DNA of 64,000 bases from Candidatus Kirkpatrickella diaphorinae (GCF_025736875.1 NZ_CP107052.1:1166001-1230000); one strand, 5' to 3'. Numbered from the stretch's first letter, positions 54,784-62,610 are shown. Translations and numbers: made by a program. The notes: generated from the sequence alone by a model not told the origin.

Positions 54784-56371
54784 AATTTTCTCCGATGCAT
54801 TTATCAATGGGCGTAAGAAGCCCGTTTTCCTGGTCATATTCGTATGGAAAGGTTCGCCCCGTTGCGCGGCCCGTGAAGCGATCTTTGAGGCAGCGCAGCA
54901 CCGAGCGATTTCGTTGGGATTCATCCTGCTGATCACGCTCCAGCCCGAACATGGCGTGCGCCCAATATCCGATGGCGCGACTGCCTTTAAAATGTCGGAT
55001 CATGACGCGCCCTCCCTCCTCATGGGGTTTGCCATCAGGTGTGGAGAGGTGGCTGACGATGTGGAAGGTGAAATGGAGCTCGTTCGCCAAGGCGGCCGCT
55101 TCCGCCATAATGCGCTCCAGACCTTTTCGCTCATCCTCCTCAGCGGCGGCGAGTGCCGTAAGGTGGTCGAGGTAAATATGCTCACAACCGAGAGATTGGA
55201 CCATGAACCGGATACGGCCCTTGATATTGCCCCAATCCATTGCGCCAAAATTTTCATAGAGATCGAGCGGAAGCGTTTTCAGCTTGCCCCAAGCCGCCTC
55301 TAGATCAGATGTGGCCTCCTGCGACGGTGCCACGTGAAAGATTTTTCCGACCATTTTCCCAGCGATGCGCCGTGCGGTTTCGGCAACGCCCTGTTCGAGG
55401 AAAAGGACTCCGCAACGCCAACCTTGTTGGAGGTCGTAAGCGATTTGCTGTGTCAGAAAGTCGGTTTTCCCGACCCCCGTCCCCGCGCCGAGAAGATAGA
55501 CCTCCCCGAAGCGCCGCCCGAACGTTGCGGCGGTCAAGCGGTCATCCCACCAGGCGCGACCCGTCTCCGTCGGTTTCAGGACGCGGTCTTCGATCTCCTC
55601 AAGAGTGACGAGCCCGTCGGGGCGGTAACCACGGGCCTGATAGACCCCTTGCGTGATCGCTTTAACCTCACCGTGCTGGAGACACTCATTAGCGTCCTTG
55701 CGCGGGAGCGTCGCCAGCTTGCATCGTCCAGGCGAAAATAAAGAGGCACACTCCGAAGCAGCGGCGCGACCTGGCTCGTCATTATCGAACATTAAGACGA
55801 CTTCGGTGAAGCTCTCCAACCACTCGATAGACCTGCTGAGAGCCTTGCGCGCACTTTGCGCCCCGGACGGAATGGAAACGACCGGCCACGAATCATTGAA
55901 GGCTTGGCAAACACTCAGAGCGTCAATTTCACCCTCTGTTACAACAACTCGTTTGCCGCCTGCCGCCCATTTGGTTTGCCCAAAAAGCGTCGCAGATTTG
56001 AGGTCGCCCACCACGCGAAAGGTTTTGTCAGGATAGCGAATTTTCTGCGCGACGCGCTCACCGTCTTTGTCAAAATATTCCGCGATCTGGACATGTTTGC
56101 CGCTTCCGTCGATCCCGACAAGGTAGCCAAGTTTTCGACAGGTCGCCTCGGTGATCTTACGTTTTGTGAGAGGCTCATATGTCCCCGAAATAAAATCTGA
56201 CGCTTTACACCCGTCCTTTTTCTTTGAGGGAGCATCACGGCTCTGATGATGAACACCGCATGAAAAACAATGCGTGTGCCCATCGGCATAAAGGGCGCAC
56301 GCATCCGAGGAGCCGCAATCAAGACATGCAGTTTTCTCAAGATATTCAGAGGAATTGTTCACCGTCGGCAA
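54755..56371 (-). CDS. T7 gp4-like primase-helicase
   Basis: 538 residues. Zinc-binding primase N-terminus CLDCGSSDACALYADGHTHCFSCG; TOPRIM segment VVVTEGEIDALSV and VVLMFDNDEPGRAAA; RecA-type helicase GAGTGVGKTDF (Walker A), IYLDHLTAL (Walker B) and IVSHLSTP. Unwinds DNA and makes primers at the phage fork with the polymerase encoded downstream. TTG start 56371 preceded by GAGG. Confidence 0.93.
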   Translation of the reverse strand: MPTVNNSSEYLEKTACLDCGSSDACALYADGHTHCFSCGVHHQSRDAPSKKKDGCKASDFISGTYEPLTKRKITEATCRKLGYLVGIDGSGKHVQIAEYFDKDGERVAQKIRYPDKTFRVVGDLKSATLFGQTKWAAGGKRVVVTEGEIDALSVCQAFNDSWPVVSIPSGAQSARKALSRSIEWLESFTEVVLMFDNDEPGRAAASECASLFSPGRCKLATLPRKDANECLQHGEVKAITQGVYQARGYRPDGLVTLEEIEDRVLKPTETGRAWWDDRLTAATFGRRFGEVYLLGAGTGVGKTDFLTQQIAYDLQQGWRCGVLFLEQGVAETARRIAGKMVGKIFHVAPSQEATSDLEAAWGKLKTLPLDLYENFGAMDWGNIKGRIRFMVQSLGCEHIYLDHLTALAAAEEDERKGLERIMAEAAALANELHFTFHIVSHLSTPDGKPHEEGGRVMIRHFKGSRAIGYWAHAMFGLERDQQDESQRNRSVLRCLKDRFTGRATGRTFPYEYDQENGLLTPIDKCIGENYGFTASEDF

Positions 56372-56463
56372 ATATCCTCATTGTCGTATGGAACAACGTC
56401 ATGATGGTAATCCACAGAGTCGTTTCCATTTTCCGAGACGTCGTGGAAGTGAGCCGTTTGCAT
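56359..56463 (-). CDS. Possible small acidic phage peptide
   Basis: 34 residues from ATG 56463; the coding-like stretch HFHDVSENGNDSVDYHHDVV continues upstream in frame as YENIADRGPAF, so the true start may be earlier and non-ATG. Overlaps the start of the helicase gene. Low confidence. Confidence 0.35.
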   Translation of the reverse strand: MQTAHFHDVSENGNDSVDYHHDVVPYDNEDICRR

Positions 56464-56679
56464 GAAAGCTGGCCCACGATCCGCGATATTTTCATAGGGT
56501 GAAAAGGGGGCCGGGCAGCACCTAATGTCCCTTCTCCAGCAACTCTTTGGCTGGTGGTTGAGCCGCCTGAGTTTTGGCAAAAGAAAACCCCCCAACGCGA
56601 AGCGTGGAGGGCACAAAAATGTTGGGGGTCCTGTTCTGTCCTTCGAAGGCCTAAAAGCTTTCTCGTGAGTTGGTCCGGG
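56372..56679. other. Short intergenic stretch before helicase gene
   Basis: Contains the terminator at 56585-56611 and the small frame described at 56359-56463; otherwise nothing recognised. Confidence 0.4.
56585..56611 (-). terminator. Internal terminator in early operon
   Basis: On the minus strand CCCTCCACGC-TTC-GCGTTGGGGGG is followed by TTTTCTTTT. It lies after the 79-residue gene and before the helicase gene, so helicase-polymerase expression may need readthrough by the phage polymerase. Confidence 0.6.
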
Positions 56680-56919
56680 TCAAATCTCGAAATCGAAGCG
56701 ACCACCCTGTCGAGGCGTCTGGAGATCCATGACGTTGCTCAAGACTTTTGCCACCGTCATGAATTGACGCTCTGACATTGCGAATTTTTGTTCATCACTC
56801 AGGTAAAAACGCACCACACCCTGCGGAGCACAGCCGTCGCAATCGTACCCCACCTCGAAAGGTGGAAAATTTCCATCCGAAGCGATCTCGATATCTAAAG
56901 CGCGTAATGATCCAACCAT
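56680..56919 (-). CDS. Small phage protein, unknown
   Basis: 79 residues from ATG 56919 (GAGGT 7 bp upstream; an in-frame GTG lies at 56931). FEVGYDCDGCAPQGVVRFYLSDEQKFAMSERQFMTVAKVL contains a CDGC pair that could bind metal. No known family. Confidence 0.6.
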   Translation of the reverse strand: MVGSLRALDIEIASDGNFPPFEVGYDCDGCAPQGVVRFYLSDEQKFAMSERQFMTVAKVLSNVMDLQTPRQGGRFDFEI

Positions 56920-56951
56920 CTTCGACCTCACTTCCTATGTGAAAAATTTTC

Positions 56952-57437
56952 TCATTCAGGCGGGTCCAGCCTGCCGATGCAGATTCTGACACCTGCTTTT
57001 TCCTCTGGCAGCGCCCAGCGCTTTCCGATGACGAGGCTCATAAGATTGTCGTCATCAACGATGCATCGTGACTGCGTCAGCGCATCCAGAACGCCTTTGA
57101 CCAGATTGTCCACGTCGCCCTTGGGACGGGCGCGCTTTGTCGTCTTAGGCTTTGTGCTGATAATCTCAGCAACGCCAATGAGGTCACCATTAAGCGGTTC
57201 ATTGGGGCGTTGCGCCGCGAGCTGCCTGACAGCTTCAGACAGAAACGCATCGTAAAGCTTGCCTTTATAAAGTATGGCGTGTTTGCCCCTGATCGCGGCT
57301 CTGAGGCTCTCAGGGCGTGGCTCAGCCTCCACTTGGAGATGGCGCACCTCGCCGCAATGTCTGCTGATCCACTCAATTGCCGCGAGCGTCTGATGGACAC
57401 AGCGCGGGTCAGAAATCGGCACTGTTGGCACTGACAT
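56952..57437 (-). CDS. RusA-like Holliday junction endonuclease
   Basis: 161 residues from ATG 57437, overlapping the SSB gene end by 29 bp. ARPKGDVDNLVKGVLDALTQSRCIVDDDNLMSLVIGKRW is the RusA signature (acidic metal-binding D-x-D-N and DDD). Resolves branched DNA during replication and packaging, the role of T7 gp3 in other phages. The N-terminal 70 residues include an ISRHCGEVRHL stretch; the rest matches the family length. Confidence 0.82.
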   Translation of the reverse strand: MSVPTVPISDPRCVHQTLAAIEWISRHCGEVRHLQVEAEPRPESLRAAIRGKHAILYKGKLYDAFLSEAVRQLAAQRPNEPLNGDLIGVAEIISTKPKTTKRARPKGDVDNLVKGVLDALTQSRCIVDDDNLMSLVIGKRWALPEEKAGVRICIGRLDPPE

Positions 57438-58095
57438 CTTCGAAAGGAGCGCTTTCTTCAGAGACTGGGGCCTGGTAGCCATCGGTCTGCTCGAAACCAT
57501 ATTCCTCGGCACTCATCTCGCCTTGGCGGCGAAGCTCGATGATTTGAACAGCCGCAAGCTTCAAGCTGATACCGCCCGCACCTTGGCTGGGGATGAAGTA
57601 GCCGTGCGCGCCGGTCTCCTCATTGACATGGATATTAAAACTGACTCGCGCCCGCGTCCCGCTGCCGACTTCAAGCGCGTCGACAATTTTACGATTTGAG
57701 GCATCGAATAAAGGGGGTGCACGCCGAACGCCGGTCTTCCCATCCTTTCCTTTCCAGGTCGCACCCAACTTGAAGTTGAACTTGATTTCCCCGGTCGGCT
57801 CTTCTGTCGTGTCGTCGAAAAGCTCGGAATAGGGCGGATTGAAGGTCAGAGACCCCAACTTCTTTCGCGCCGCGAGAGGGAGTTTCTCAAAAAGTGTCTC
57901 GGTATTTTTCCGAGCGCTTTCGAGGAAGGGGTCGAGCTTTTTAAAAAATGCCACGGTCTCAGGAGCATCCTTCCTGAGAATGAGGGGCGCTTCATAAACG
58001 CCCTCTGGATTGAATTTGACGTTGGGTTGATTGAGGCTTGGGAAGAGTAATGTCCCCTCCGGGGTCGTCATCATGATGCGCTTCGAATTAGCCAT
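57409..58095 (-). CDS. T7 gp2.5-like single-stranded DNA-binding protein
   Basis: 228 residues. MTTPEGTLLFPSLNQPNVKFNPEGVYEAPLIL is the OB-fold start typical of the gp2.5 group; FKLGATWKGKDGKTGVRRAPPLFD and GYFIPSQGAGGISLKLAAVQIIEL follow. It ends in an acidic, Phe-terminated tail (FEDVSANSADF), which in gp2.5 contacts polymerase and helicase. ATG 58095 with AGGA. Confidence 0.85.
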   Translation of the reverse strand: MANSKRIMMTTPEGTLLFPSLNQPNVKFNPEGVYEAPLILRKDAPETVAFFKKLDPFLESARKNTETLFEKLPLAARKKLGSLTFNPPYSELFDDTTEEPTGEIKFNFKLGATWKGKDGKTGVRRAPPLFDASNRKIVDALEVGSGTRARVSFNIHVNEETGAHGYFIPSQGAGGISLKLAAVQIIELRRQGEMSAEEYGFEQTDGYQAPVSEESAPFEDVSANSADF

Positions 58096-58101
58096 GTTTT
58101 T

Positions 58102-58293
58102 TCAATTTCCTACGTTGGCAATGTCGGTCGGGAAGGCTTGGCCGCCGTCGATCCGGCGGCGTAAGCGGCAGGCCCCGTCAGCGTCCCTGCCCAGCTCTTT
58201 CACCTGCGCCGCCTTGCGGGCGGAGGCTTTTTTAGACGTGTAAAGCGGGGATTTACGGGACTTACGAGAGGATTTGTGCGGTGCGGTGGGCAG
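58102..58293 (-). CDS. Basic 63-residue phage protein with CTG start
   Basis: A frame between SSB and RNA polymerase with no ATG, GTG or TTG after the in-frame stop upstream. CTG at 58293 lies 8 bp after a perfect AGGAG. The product is strongly basic (SSRKSRKSPLYTSKKASARKAAQVKELG) with an RRRIDGGQAF segment, so it probably binds nucleic acid. Position right after the polymerase gene resembles small early T7-like proteins that act on the host. It ends 7 bp before the SSB start. Confidence 0.65.
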   Translation of the reverse strand: MPTAPHKSSRKSRKSPLYTSKKASARKAAQVKELGRDADGACRLRRRIDGGQAFPTDIANVGN

Positions 58294-58335
58294 CTTGAAT
58301 TCTCCTGATTGAGGTGAAATGCGACGCTAGGTCGT

Positions 58336-58351
58336 AGGGCAACCATTTACT
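58336..58351 (-). promoter_or_regulatory. Candidate phage RNA polymerase promoter P3 (replication genes)
   Basis: AGTAAATGGTTGCCCT on the minus strand, in the gap between the polymerase gene and the next gene. It is identical to the core at 29091 and 29287. T7-like phages keep promoters right after their polymerase gene. Confidence 0.55.
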
Positions 58352-58377
58352 CGTAGTCCGTAATATTACTGGTTACA

Positions 58378-60111
58378 TCACGAGAAGAAGAAGGGCGCTT
58401 TGAGCACCTCGTGAATGTCAAAGGCCCCTCGACGCGGAATGTCTGGGATCGCGACGCTGGGCGCGACGCGCGTGACATCCAAAGCCAGAGCCTTCAATTG
58501 ATCCGTTTCATAGATTTGCACGAATGTCTCTCTTAGAGCGCGCGCGAGGATTTCAACGTCCGCTGCGTGGGTGCCGAAACTGTCATGGACGAGGGCGAAA
58601 TCTCGCACGCCGCGTTCATAAGCGAGATTGACCGTCATCGACATGTGCGCGGCGTCAAAACTGTGAATAAAATTTGGTGACGCCCCGGCCCTCTGCTTCT
58701 TCGGATTAAGGCTCAATGTGGGGTCCGTCGATTGCAGGTGGAGTTGGCCGAGGAGAGTTGAGACACGATTGATGGAGGGCTTCCGATAGGCCTGCTGTAT
58801 CGTTGATCCGAGCGGCGTGCGCCAGGTGAAGGGCAATTCGGCCTTTGCCAAATTCTCAGCAACATCTCCAAGCCACTTCATGACGACCCGGGCGGGACCC
58901 ATTTGCTCTTCCAGGGCATCCGTCAGTAACCTTGCCGCCTCGCGCGCCTCTTTGCGTTTTTCCGCTGGTTCTCCAGAAAGACAATCCGAATTGAGAAGCT
59001 GATCCTCCAAACCTTTTGCAGTCACCCCGTAAGGCGTCGTCATAACGCCGCGCTTGACGAAGTCGCGAAGAAAACGCTCATCATCGATTCGGTCATGATA
59101 GGAGGCTTGCTTGATCGCGTCGTCAGCGACCTGCTTTTCGTAGAGCGTGCGGAAGGCGCGGCCAACCTCCACGTAAATATCGTTGCGCGTTTCCGACGCA
59201 GATAGATTAGTGGCGCGTGCCCCTTTCGGATCAAGCACCATCGCGCTGAGGTGCTGAAGCCCGTTACAAGTGCCGTCGAGAGACACGGGTAAGTGGCTCA
59301 CAAAGTTTTCGGGTGCTTCGGATTGCCAGGCGATGGCAAGCTCGTGACACGTTGCTAAAAAGGTCCATGGGGCGTCCGCCTCCCGCCACCAGGCATCTTC
59401 GAAAGGATCGCGGGAGGCTGCGATCATCTCTGACCTATGGTCCAGTGCCCAGCAGGCACGCAGATCGAGTGGGGCCTTGTCAAAACCCCAGGAATTCGCA
59501 GCATGCACGAGAAGCCAGTAGTAACCTAACTCACCTAACCTTTTCCCTCCTGAGAAGTGGAGAAGAGCGCGCCCCGCATCATCAAGCTGAGGATGGGGAC
59601 CTGACGTGATTGTTGGATAGATGCGTCCTCGAAAATCCTTATTGTGCGGCATGAAAATGCTCGCCTCGTTCCGCAACTCCTCTGCGACCGCGAGACGGTC
59701 CGTGAAGGCCGCAACCTGACTTACGAGGGCGACTCCTTCACTGTGCGCCTTGGCCAATTTCTGCCTGATCTCCGTGCGCTCATCGTCCGAGAAGCTTTCC
59801 CACATCTCATCAGAAAAGAACTTCTTCCGCCCCTGTCTGATCGTTTCACGCCACTGCATATAGTCGACAGGGATGGCGGAGAGCGGCGACCTCTCGATCG
59901 GTATGGCGGGAAGCGGAATTTGGTCGGCGAACGCTTTACGCTGCGTATCGAGTATAAACGAGTTGATCCGCCATCGCGTCGCCTGTGCGTGATTTAAAGC
60001 CGTTATGTCAGGAATGCTGAGCGCTTCCCACACGGCGCATGTATGTTGGTGCGCGTCCCCCTTAATCAGGGGCTCCTTGATAAGGAAAAAGCCTCCTTGA
60101 GCATGTGTCAT
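58378..60111 (-). CDS. T7-like RNA polymerase, C-terminal catalytic part
   Basis: 577 residues matching T7 RNAP from just after PPxPW to the end. Catalytic Asp in SLDGTCNGLQHLSAM (T7 Asp537), KRGVMTTPYG (Lys631/Tyr639 region), VHDSFGT (Asp812). The C-terminus ends with APFFFS, like the FAFA foot of T7. It has its own ATG at 60111 overlapping the upstream stop (ATGA), with AGAAGGAG 7 bp before, so it is a designed start and not a random frameshift. Promoter-recognition residues cannot be read reliably. Together with the two genes upstream it totals 874 residues (T7 883). Confidence 0.9.
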   Translation of the reverse strand: MTHAQGGFFLIKEPLIKGDAHQHTCAVWEALSIPDITALNHAQATRWRINSFILDTQRKAFADQIPLPAIPIERSPLSAIPVDYMQWRETIRQGRKKFFSDEMWESFSDDERTEIRQKLAKAHSEGVALVSQVAAFTDRLAVAEELRNEASIFMPHNKDFRGRIYPTITSGPHPQLDDAGRALLHFSGGKRLGELGYYWLLVHAANSWGFDKAPLDLRACWALDHRSEMIAASRDPFEDAWWREADAPWTFLATCHELAIAWQSEAPENFVSHLPVSLDGTCNGLQHLSAMVLDPKGARATNLSASETRNDIYVEVGRAFRTLYEKQVADDAIKQASYHDRIDDERFLRDFVKRGVMTTPYGVTAKGLEDQLLNSDCLSGEPAEKRKEAREAARLLTDALEEQMGPARVVMKWLGDVAENLAKAELPFTWRTPLGSTIQQAYRKPSINRVSTLLGQLHLQSTDPTLSLNPKKQRAGASPNFIHSFDAAHMSMTVNLAYERGVRDFALVHDSFGTHAADVEILARALRETFVQIYETDQLKALALDVTRVAPSVAIPDIPRRGAFDIHEVLKAPFFFS

Positions 60112-60713
60112 GGCGCAACTCCTTCTGAGAGCGTCACGTAACGCCACGGCATGGGCGGGATGATCATCGGCATCTTTCGAGGAGCACCGACGCTGAGCCT
60201 ATCATTATCCTCTGAAAGGGCTTGAAGAAGCTCGGCGGACGCCATGACGTGCTTGGCCGGATTCTTCGCGCCGTCCGTCTGCAGGTCCCGACAGACAATC
60301 CCGCCTTCTGAGGCAGCGCAGACACGATCGAGCAGGAGAGCACCGATGGCGAGACGCTGCTGCTCCGTCCATTGCGCGAATTCGATCTGCTCCAGGCGCT
60401 TTTTCCACGACGCCCACTGGCGTGGCGTTGGCTTCGGATGCGCGGCGCGAAACGCTTTGACGAGTGCTTTGGCAGCCGTGGCGTCTTCCTTCTTCCGCCC
60501 CTTCGCGGATCGTAAAAACGTGTTCATATCGAGTTGCGCTTTGAGTGCGCGCGCAATTTCGAGGGCGACATGCGTGGCACGGGGCGTCAGTGCGCGGCCA
60601 ACTTCGCCAACCACAGTGGCTGCGGCGATTACGGCGAGCTTCTCCACGTCATCCGCAAAAGATGCGAGAGGCGCGGCATGAAGTTTAGGGCGAGTCCCTG
60701 AACGCCCCCTCAT
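60108..60713 (-). CDS. T7-like RNA polymerase, middle part
   Basis: 201 residues corresponding to about T7 residues 95-275. RGRSGTRPKLHAAPLASFADDVEKLAVIAAATVVGEVGRAL matches the T7 RGKRPTAFQFLQEI...AVASAIGRAI stretch; it ends with PMIIPPMPWRYVTLSEG (T7 VVPPKPWTGITGG). ATG 60713 overlaps the stop of the preceding gene (ATGA). Alone it has no catalytic residue, so it should act only as a subunit with its neighbours. Confidence 0.8.
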   Translation of the reverse strand: MRGRSGTRPKLHAAPLASFADDVEKLAVIAAATVVGEVGRALTPRATHVALEIARALKAQLDMNTFLRSAKGRKKEDATAAKALVKAFRAAHPKPTPRQWASWKKRLEQIEFAQWTEQQRLAIGALLLDRVCAASEGGIVCRDLQTDGAKNPAKHVMASAELLQALSEDNDRLSVGAPRKMPMIIPPMPWRYVTLSEGVAP

Positions 60714-61000
60714 CGCTGCCACGTCTTGCAAATTGCCCCTGACATCCCTTCGAGCATCGGGATCAGACGGTGCGCGAGGCGTTTAAAGAGCACCCTCCCC
60801 GCACCAATCTCATGCAAGCGCCCCTGTTCGGTGGCAGTCTGAACATCCTCGTTGAAGATTTTTGCAGCACGGCGGACGCCGATCATTTCCCATTCAACCT
60901 GGCGGTAAAGCTGCGCCGGGTGAGGGGCTGTTTCGTGTGATTTTCCGACGTCTGTTCTGAAGCCTTGTAGGGCTGAACTAGGGCTAAAATAGGGCTCCAC
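60710..61000 (-). CDS. T7-like RNA polymerase, N-terminal part
   Basis: 96 residues. AQLYRQVEWEMIGVRRAAKIFNEDVQTATEQGRLHEIGAGRVLFKRL parallels the T7 N-terminal EHESYEMGEARFRKMFERQLKAGE...AAKPLITTLL helix set. GTG 61000 has AAAGGA 8 bp upstream and is the first start of the early operon, right beside attR. The first codons overlap the phased TAGGGCT repeats at 60968-60996. Ends in ATGA with the middle part. Confidence 0.75.
   Translation of the reverse strand: MEPYFSPSSALQGFRTDVGKSHETAPHPAQLYRQVEWEMIGVRRAAKIFNEDVQTATEQGRLHEIGAGRVLFKRLAHRLIPMLEGMSGAICKTWQR
60968..60996 (+). promoter_or_regulatory. Candidate integrase arm-type sites, right end
   Basis: TAGGGCT at 60968-60974, 60979-60985 and 60990-60996: three direct copies at exact 11-bp spacing, about 100 bp inside attR. 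Same motif and phase as 19975-19992. Confidence 0.5.
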
Positions 61001-61030
61001 GGCTGAAATCCTTTGCCTGTTTAGGTTTGT

Positions 61031-61059
61031 AATATAACAGATTTACACCTTAACCTAAA
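61031..61059 (-). promoter_or_regulatory. Possible host-type promoter of early operon
   Basis: A TATATT -10-like box at 61031-61036, 17 bp from a weak TTTAGG -35-like box, just upstream of the first polymerase gene. It would let host polymerase start the early genes. The -35 match is poor. Confidence 0.35.
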
Positions 61060-61094
61060 ACCCTTGCGGCATATAGCTTTTAAACACAAATTTT

Positions 61095-61151
61095 CCCGGG
61101 AAATATGGAGCGGGTGAAGGGAATCGAACCCTCGTATGCAGCTTGGGAAGC
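61095..61151 (-). repeat. attR core (3' half of tRNA-Gly)
   Basis: 57-bp perfect copy of 19837-19893. The phage-supplied 3' half here restores the complete tRNA. Confidence 0.9.
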
Positions 61152-61179
61152 TGCCGTTCTACCATTGAACTACACCCGC
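61106..61179 (-). tRNA. tRNA-Gly (anticodon CCC)
   Basis: 74 nt with the CCA end encoded. GCGGGTG/CACCCGC acceptor stem, D-arm with TTCAATGGTAGAA, anticodon stem GCAGC/GCTGC with loop TTCCCAA (anticodon CCC, reads GGG), T-arm AGGGTTCGATTCCCT. Serves as the phage attachment site and remains intact after integration. Confidence 0.95.
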
Positions 61180-61290
61180 ATCGGCATTTACCTACATGAA
61201 ACGCCTCATCCGCACAAGCGCGGCGCAAGGTGCATTGACGTCGCCCGCGAAGCTTGCTCATATGGATTTGTCACGCATCTGATGCGATGA

Positions 61291-61352
61291 CCCTCGTCAT
61301 TTGGAAGGCCGGCTTGCAGCGAGGTAAAATAAATTGCGCTAAAGAGGCCCGT
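61291..61352 (+). promoter_or_regulatory. SAM-II riboswitch
   Basis: TTTGGAAGGCCGGCTTGCAG, then an AAAATAAATTGCGCTAAAGA segment, matches the SAM-II (metA element) consensus: CCGGCTTGCAGC half-stem, A-rich linker and GCTAAA followed by a short purine run. It lies about 70 bp upstream of the metZ start. In Alphaproteobacteria SAM binding closes a pseudoknot that lowers translation of methionine-biosynthesis genes. Confidence 0.85.
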
Positions 61353-61422
61353 ATCACGTAAGTGATCTCGGCTTTCCACGGCCAGAATGGCGTCTGACGC
61401 CCATTTTGGAGTGTTTCCAGTT

Positions 61423-62610
61423 ATGAAATCCCACAATTTTGGTCTGACAACATCCCTCCTTCATGCGGATACTTACCGCACACCTCACGGAGAGACAAGC
61501 GAGGCCATTTTCCTGACCTCAGGCTTTGTTTACGATAGTGCAGAGCAGGCCGCCGCGACTTTCATGGGGGAGGAAAATCATTTCCAATATTCCCGCTTCG
61601 GCAACCCGACGACGGATGCTTTACAGGATCGCCTCGCGCGGCTTGAAGGTGCTGAAGCCTGTATTGTCACCTCCACGGGGATGGGGGCCATCTCTTCGGC
61701 GCTTTTAGCGCATGCCAAATCGGGTGACCGGGTCGTCGCCTCGCGCGCGCTGTTCGGGTCCTGCCACTGGATCATCGCCACGCTGCTGCCGCGTTACGGA
61801 ATCGAGACCGTCTTTGTCGACGTCCATGATGAGGCCGGTTGGGAAGAAGCCTTGTCCGTGCCAACATCAGCCGTGCTGATTGAAACCCCCTCCAACCCGA
61901 TGCTCGACATCATCGATGTTCGGAAAATCGCCGATCTTTCGCATCGTGCGGGGGCGCTTCTAATGGTGGATAATGTCTTCGCGTCGCCCATCGGGCAGAA
62001 ACCATTGTCACTTGGCGCGGATGTCGTCCTCTATTCCTGCACGAAGCATATTGACGGCCAGGGACGCGTCCTTGGTGGGGCCATCCTGGGAAAAGCGGAT
62101 TGGATTAAAGATGTCGTGCAGCCCTTCACGCGTAATACGGGTAACAGCCTGTCGCCCTTCAATGCGTGGGTCTTATTGAAAGGGCTGGAAACCCTCCCGC
62201 TCCGGGACCGCGCCATGGCGTCAAACGCGGCGATGGTGGCTGACTTCCTTGCGGGCCACAAAGCGATCCGAAAGTTGCACTATCCCGGACGCGCGGATCA
62301 CCCCGCCGCGTCCCTCATCCGTCAGCAGATGAGCCATGGCGGCAGCCTTATCGCTTTTGAATTGCGGGGTGATCAGGAGAAGGCATTTCGATTCATGAAT
62401 GCGCTCAAGCTCATCACCATCTCAAATAATCTGGGCGATTCCCGCAGCCTCATCACACACCCGGCCTCAACAACCCATATGCGCGTGCCGGCGGAAGAGC
62501 GTGCCCGGCTTGGGATTACCGAGGCAGTGCTGCGCCTTTCCATCGGGTTGGAGGAGAGTGAAGATCTGATCGCGGATCTCGCCCAGGCACTGGAGGAGAT
62601 GGATCATTAA
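61423..62610 (+). CDS. metZ: O-succinylhomoserine sulfhydrylase
   Basis: 395 residues, PLP-dependent Cys/Met metabolism family. Makes homocysteine from O-succinylhomoserine and sulfide. GMGAISSALLA, ALLMVDNVFASP (PLP Asp), YSCTKHIDGQGR (Lys that binds PLP) and HPASTTHMRV are the family motifs; IGLEESEDLIADL ends the protein. ATG 61423 (MKSHNFGLTT) is preferred to the in-frame ATG at 61387 because it matches the usual start of the family. Controlled by the SAM-II riboswitch upstream. Confidence 0.92.
   Translation: MKSHNFGLTTSLLHADTYRTPHGETSEAIFLTSGFVYDSAEQAAATFMGEENHFQYSRFGNPTTDALQDRLARLEGAEACIVTSTGMGAISSALLAHAKSGDRVVASRALFGSCHWIIATLLPRYGIETVFVDVHDEAGWEEALSVPTSAVLIETPSNPMLDIIDVRKIADLSHRAGALLMVDNVFASPIGQKPLSLGADVVLYSCTKHIDGQGRVLGGAILGKADWIKDVVQPFTRNTGNSLSPFNAWVLLKGLETLPLRDRAMASNAAMVADFLAGHKAIRKLHYPGRADHPAASLIRQQMSHGGSLIAFELRGDQEKAFRFMNALKLITISNNLGDSRSLITHPASTTHMRVPAEERARLGITEAVLRLSIGLEESEDLIADLAQALEEMDH

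Larger units (their letters stand above)
19837..61151. mobile_element. Temperate podovirus-like prophage with T7-type transcription and replication genes
   Basis: A 41.3-kb element bounded by a perfect 57-bp direct repeat covering the 3' part of tRNA-Gly. It carries integrase and regulators on the left, a plus-strand morphogenesis and lysis operon in the middle, and a minus-strand RNA polymerase/replication operon on the right. A full set of head, packaging, tail, lysis and replication genes is present, so it may be inducible. Confidence 0.9.

Noticed and set aside
58378..61000. Canonical T7 promoters upstream of phage genes
   Set aside because: I looked for TAATACGACTCACTATAG-like sequences and saw none; the different 16-nt motif is reported instead.
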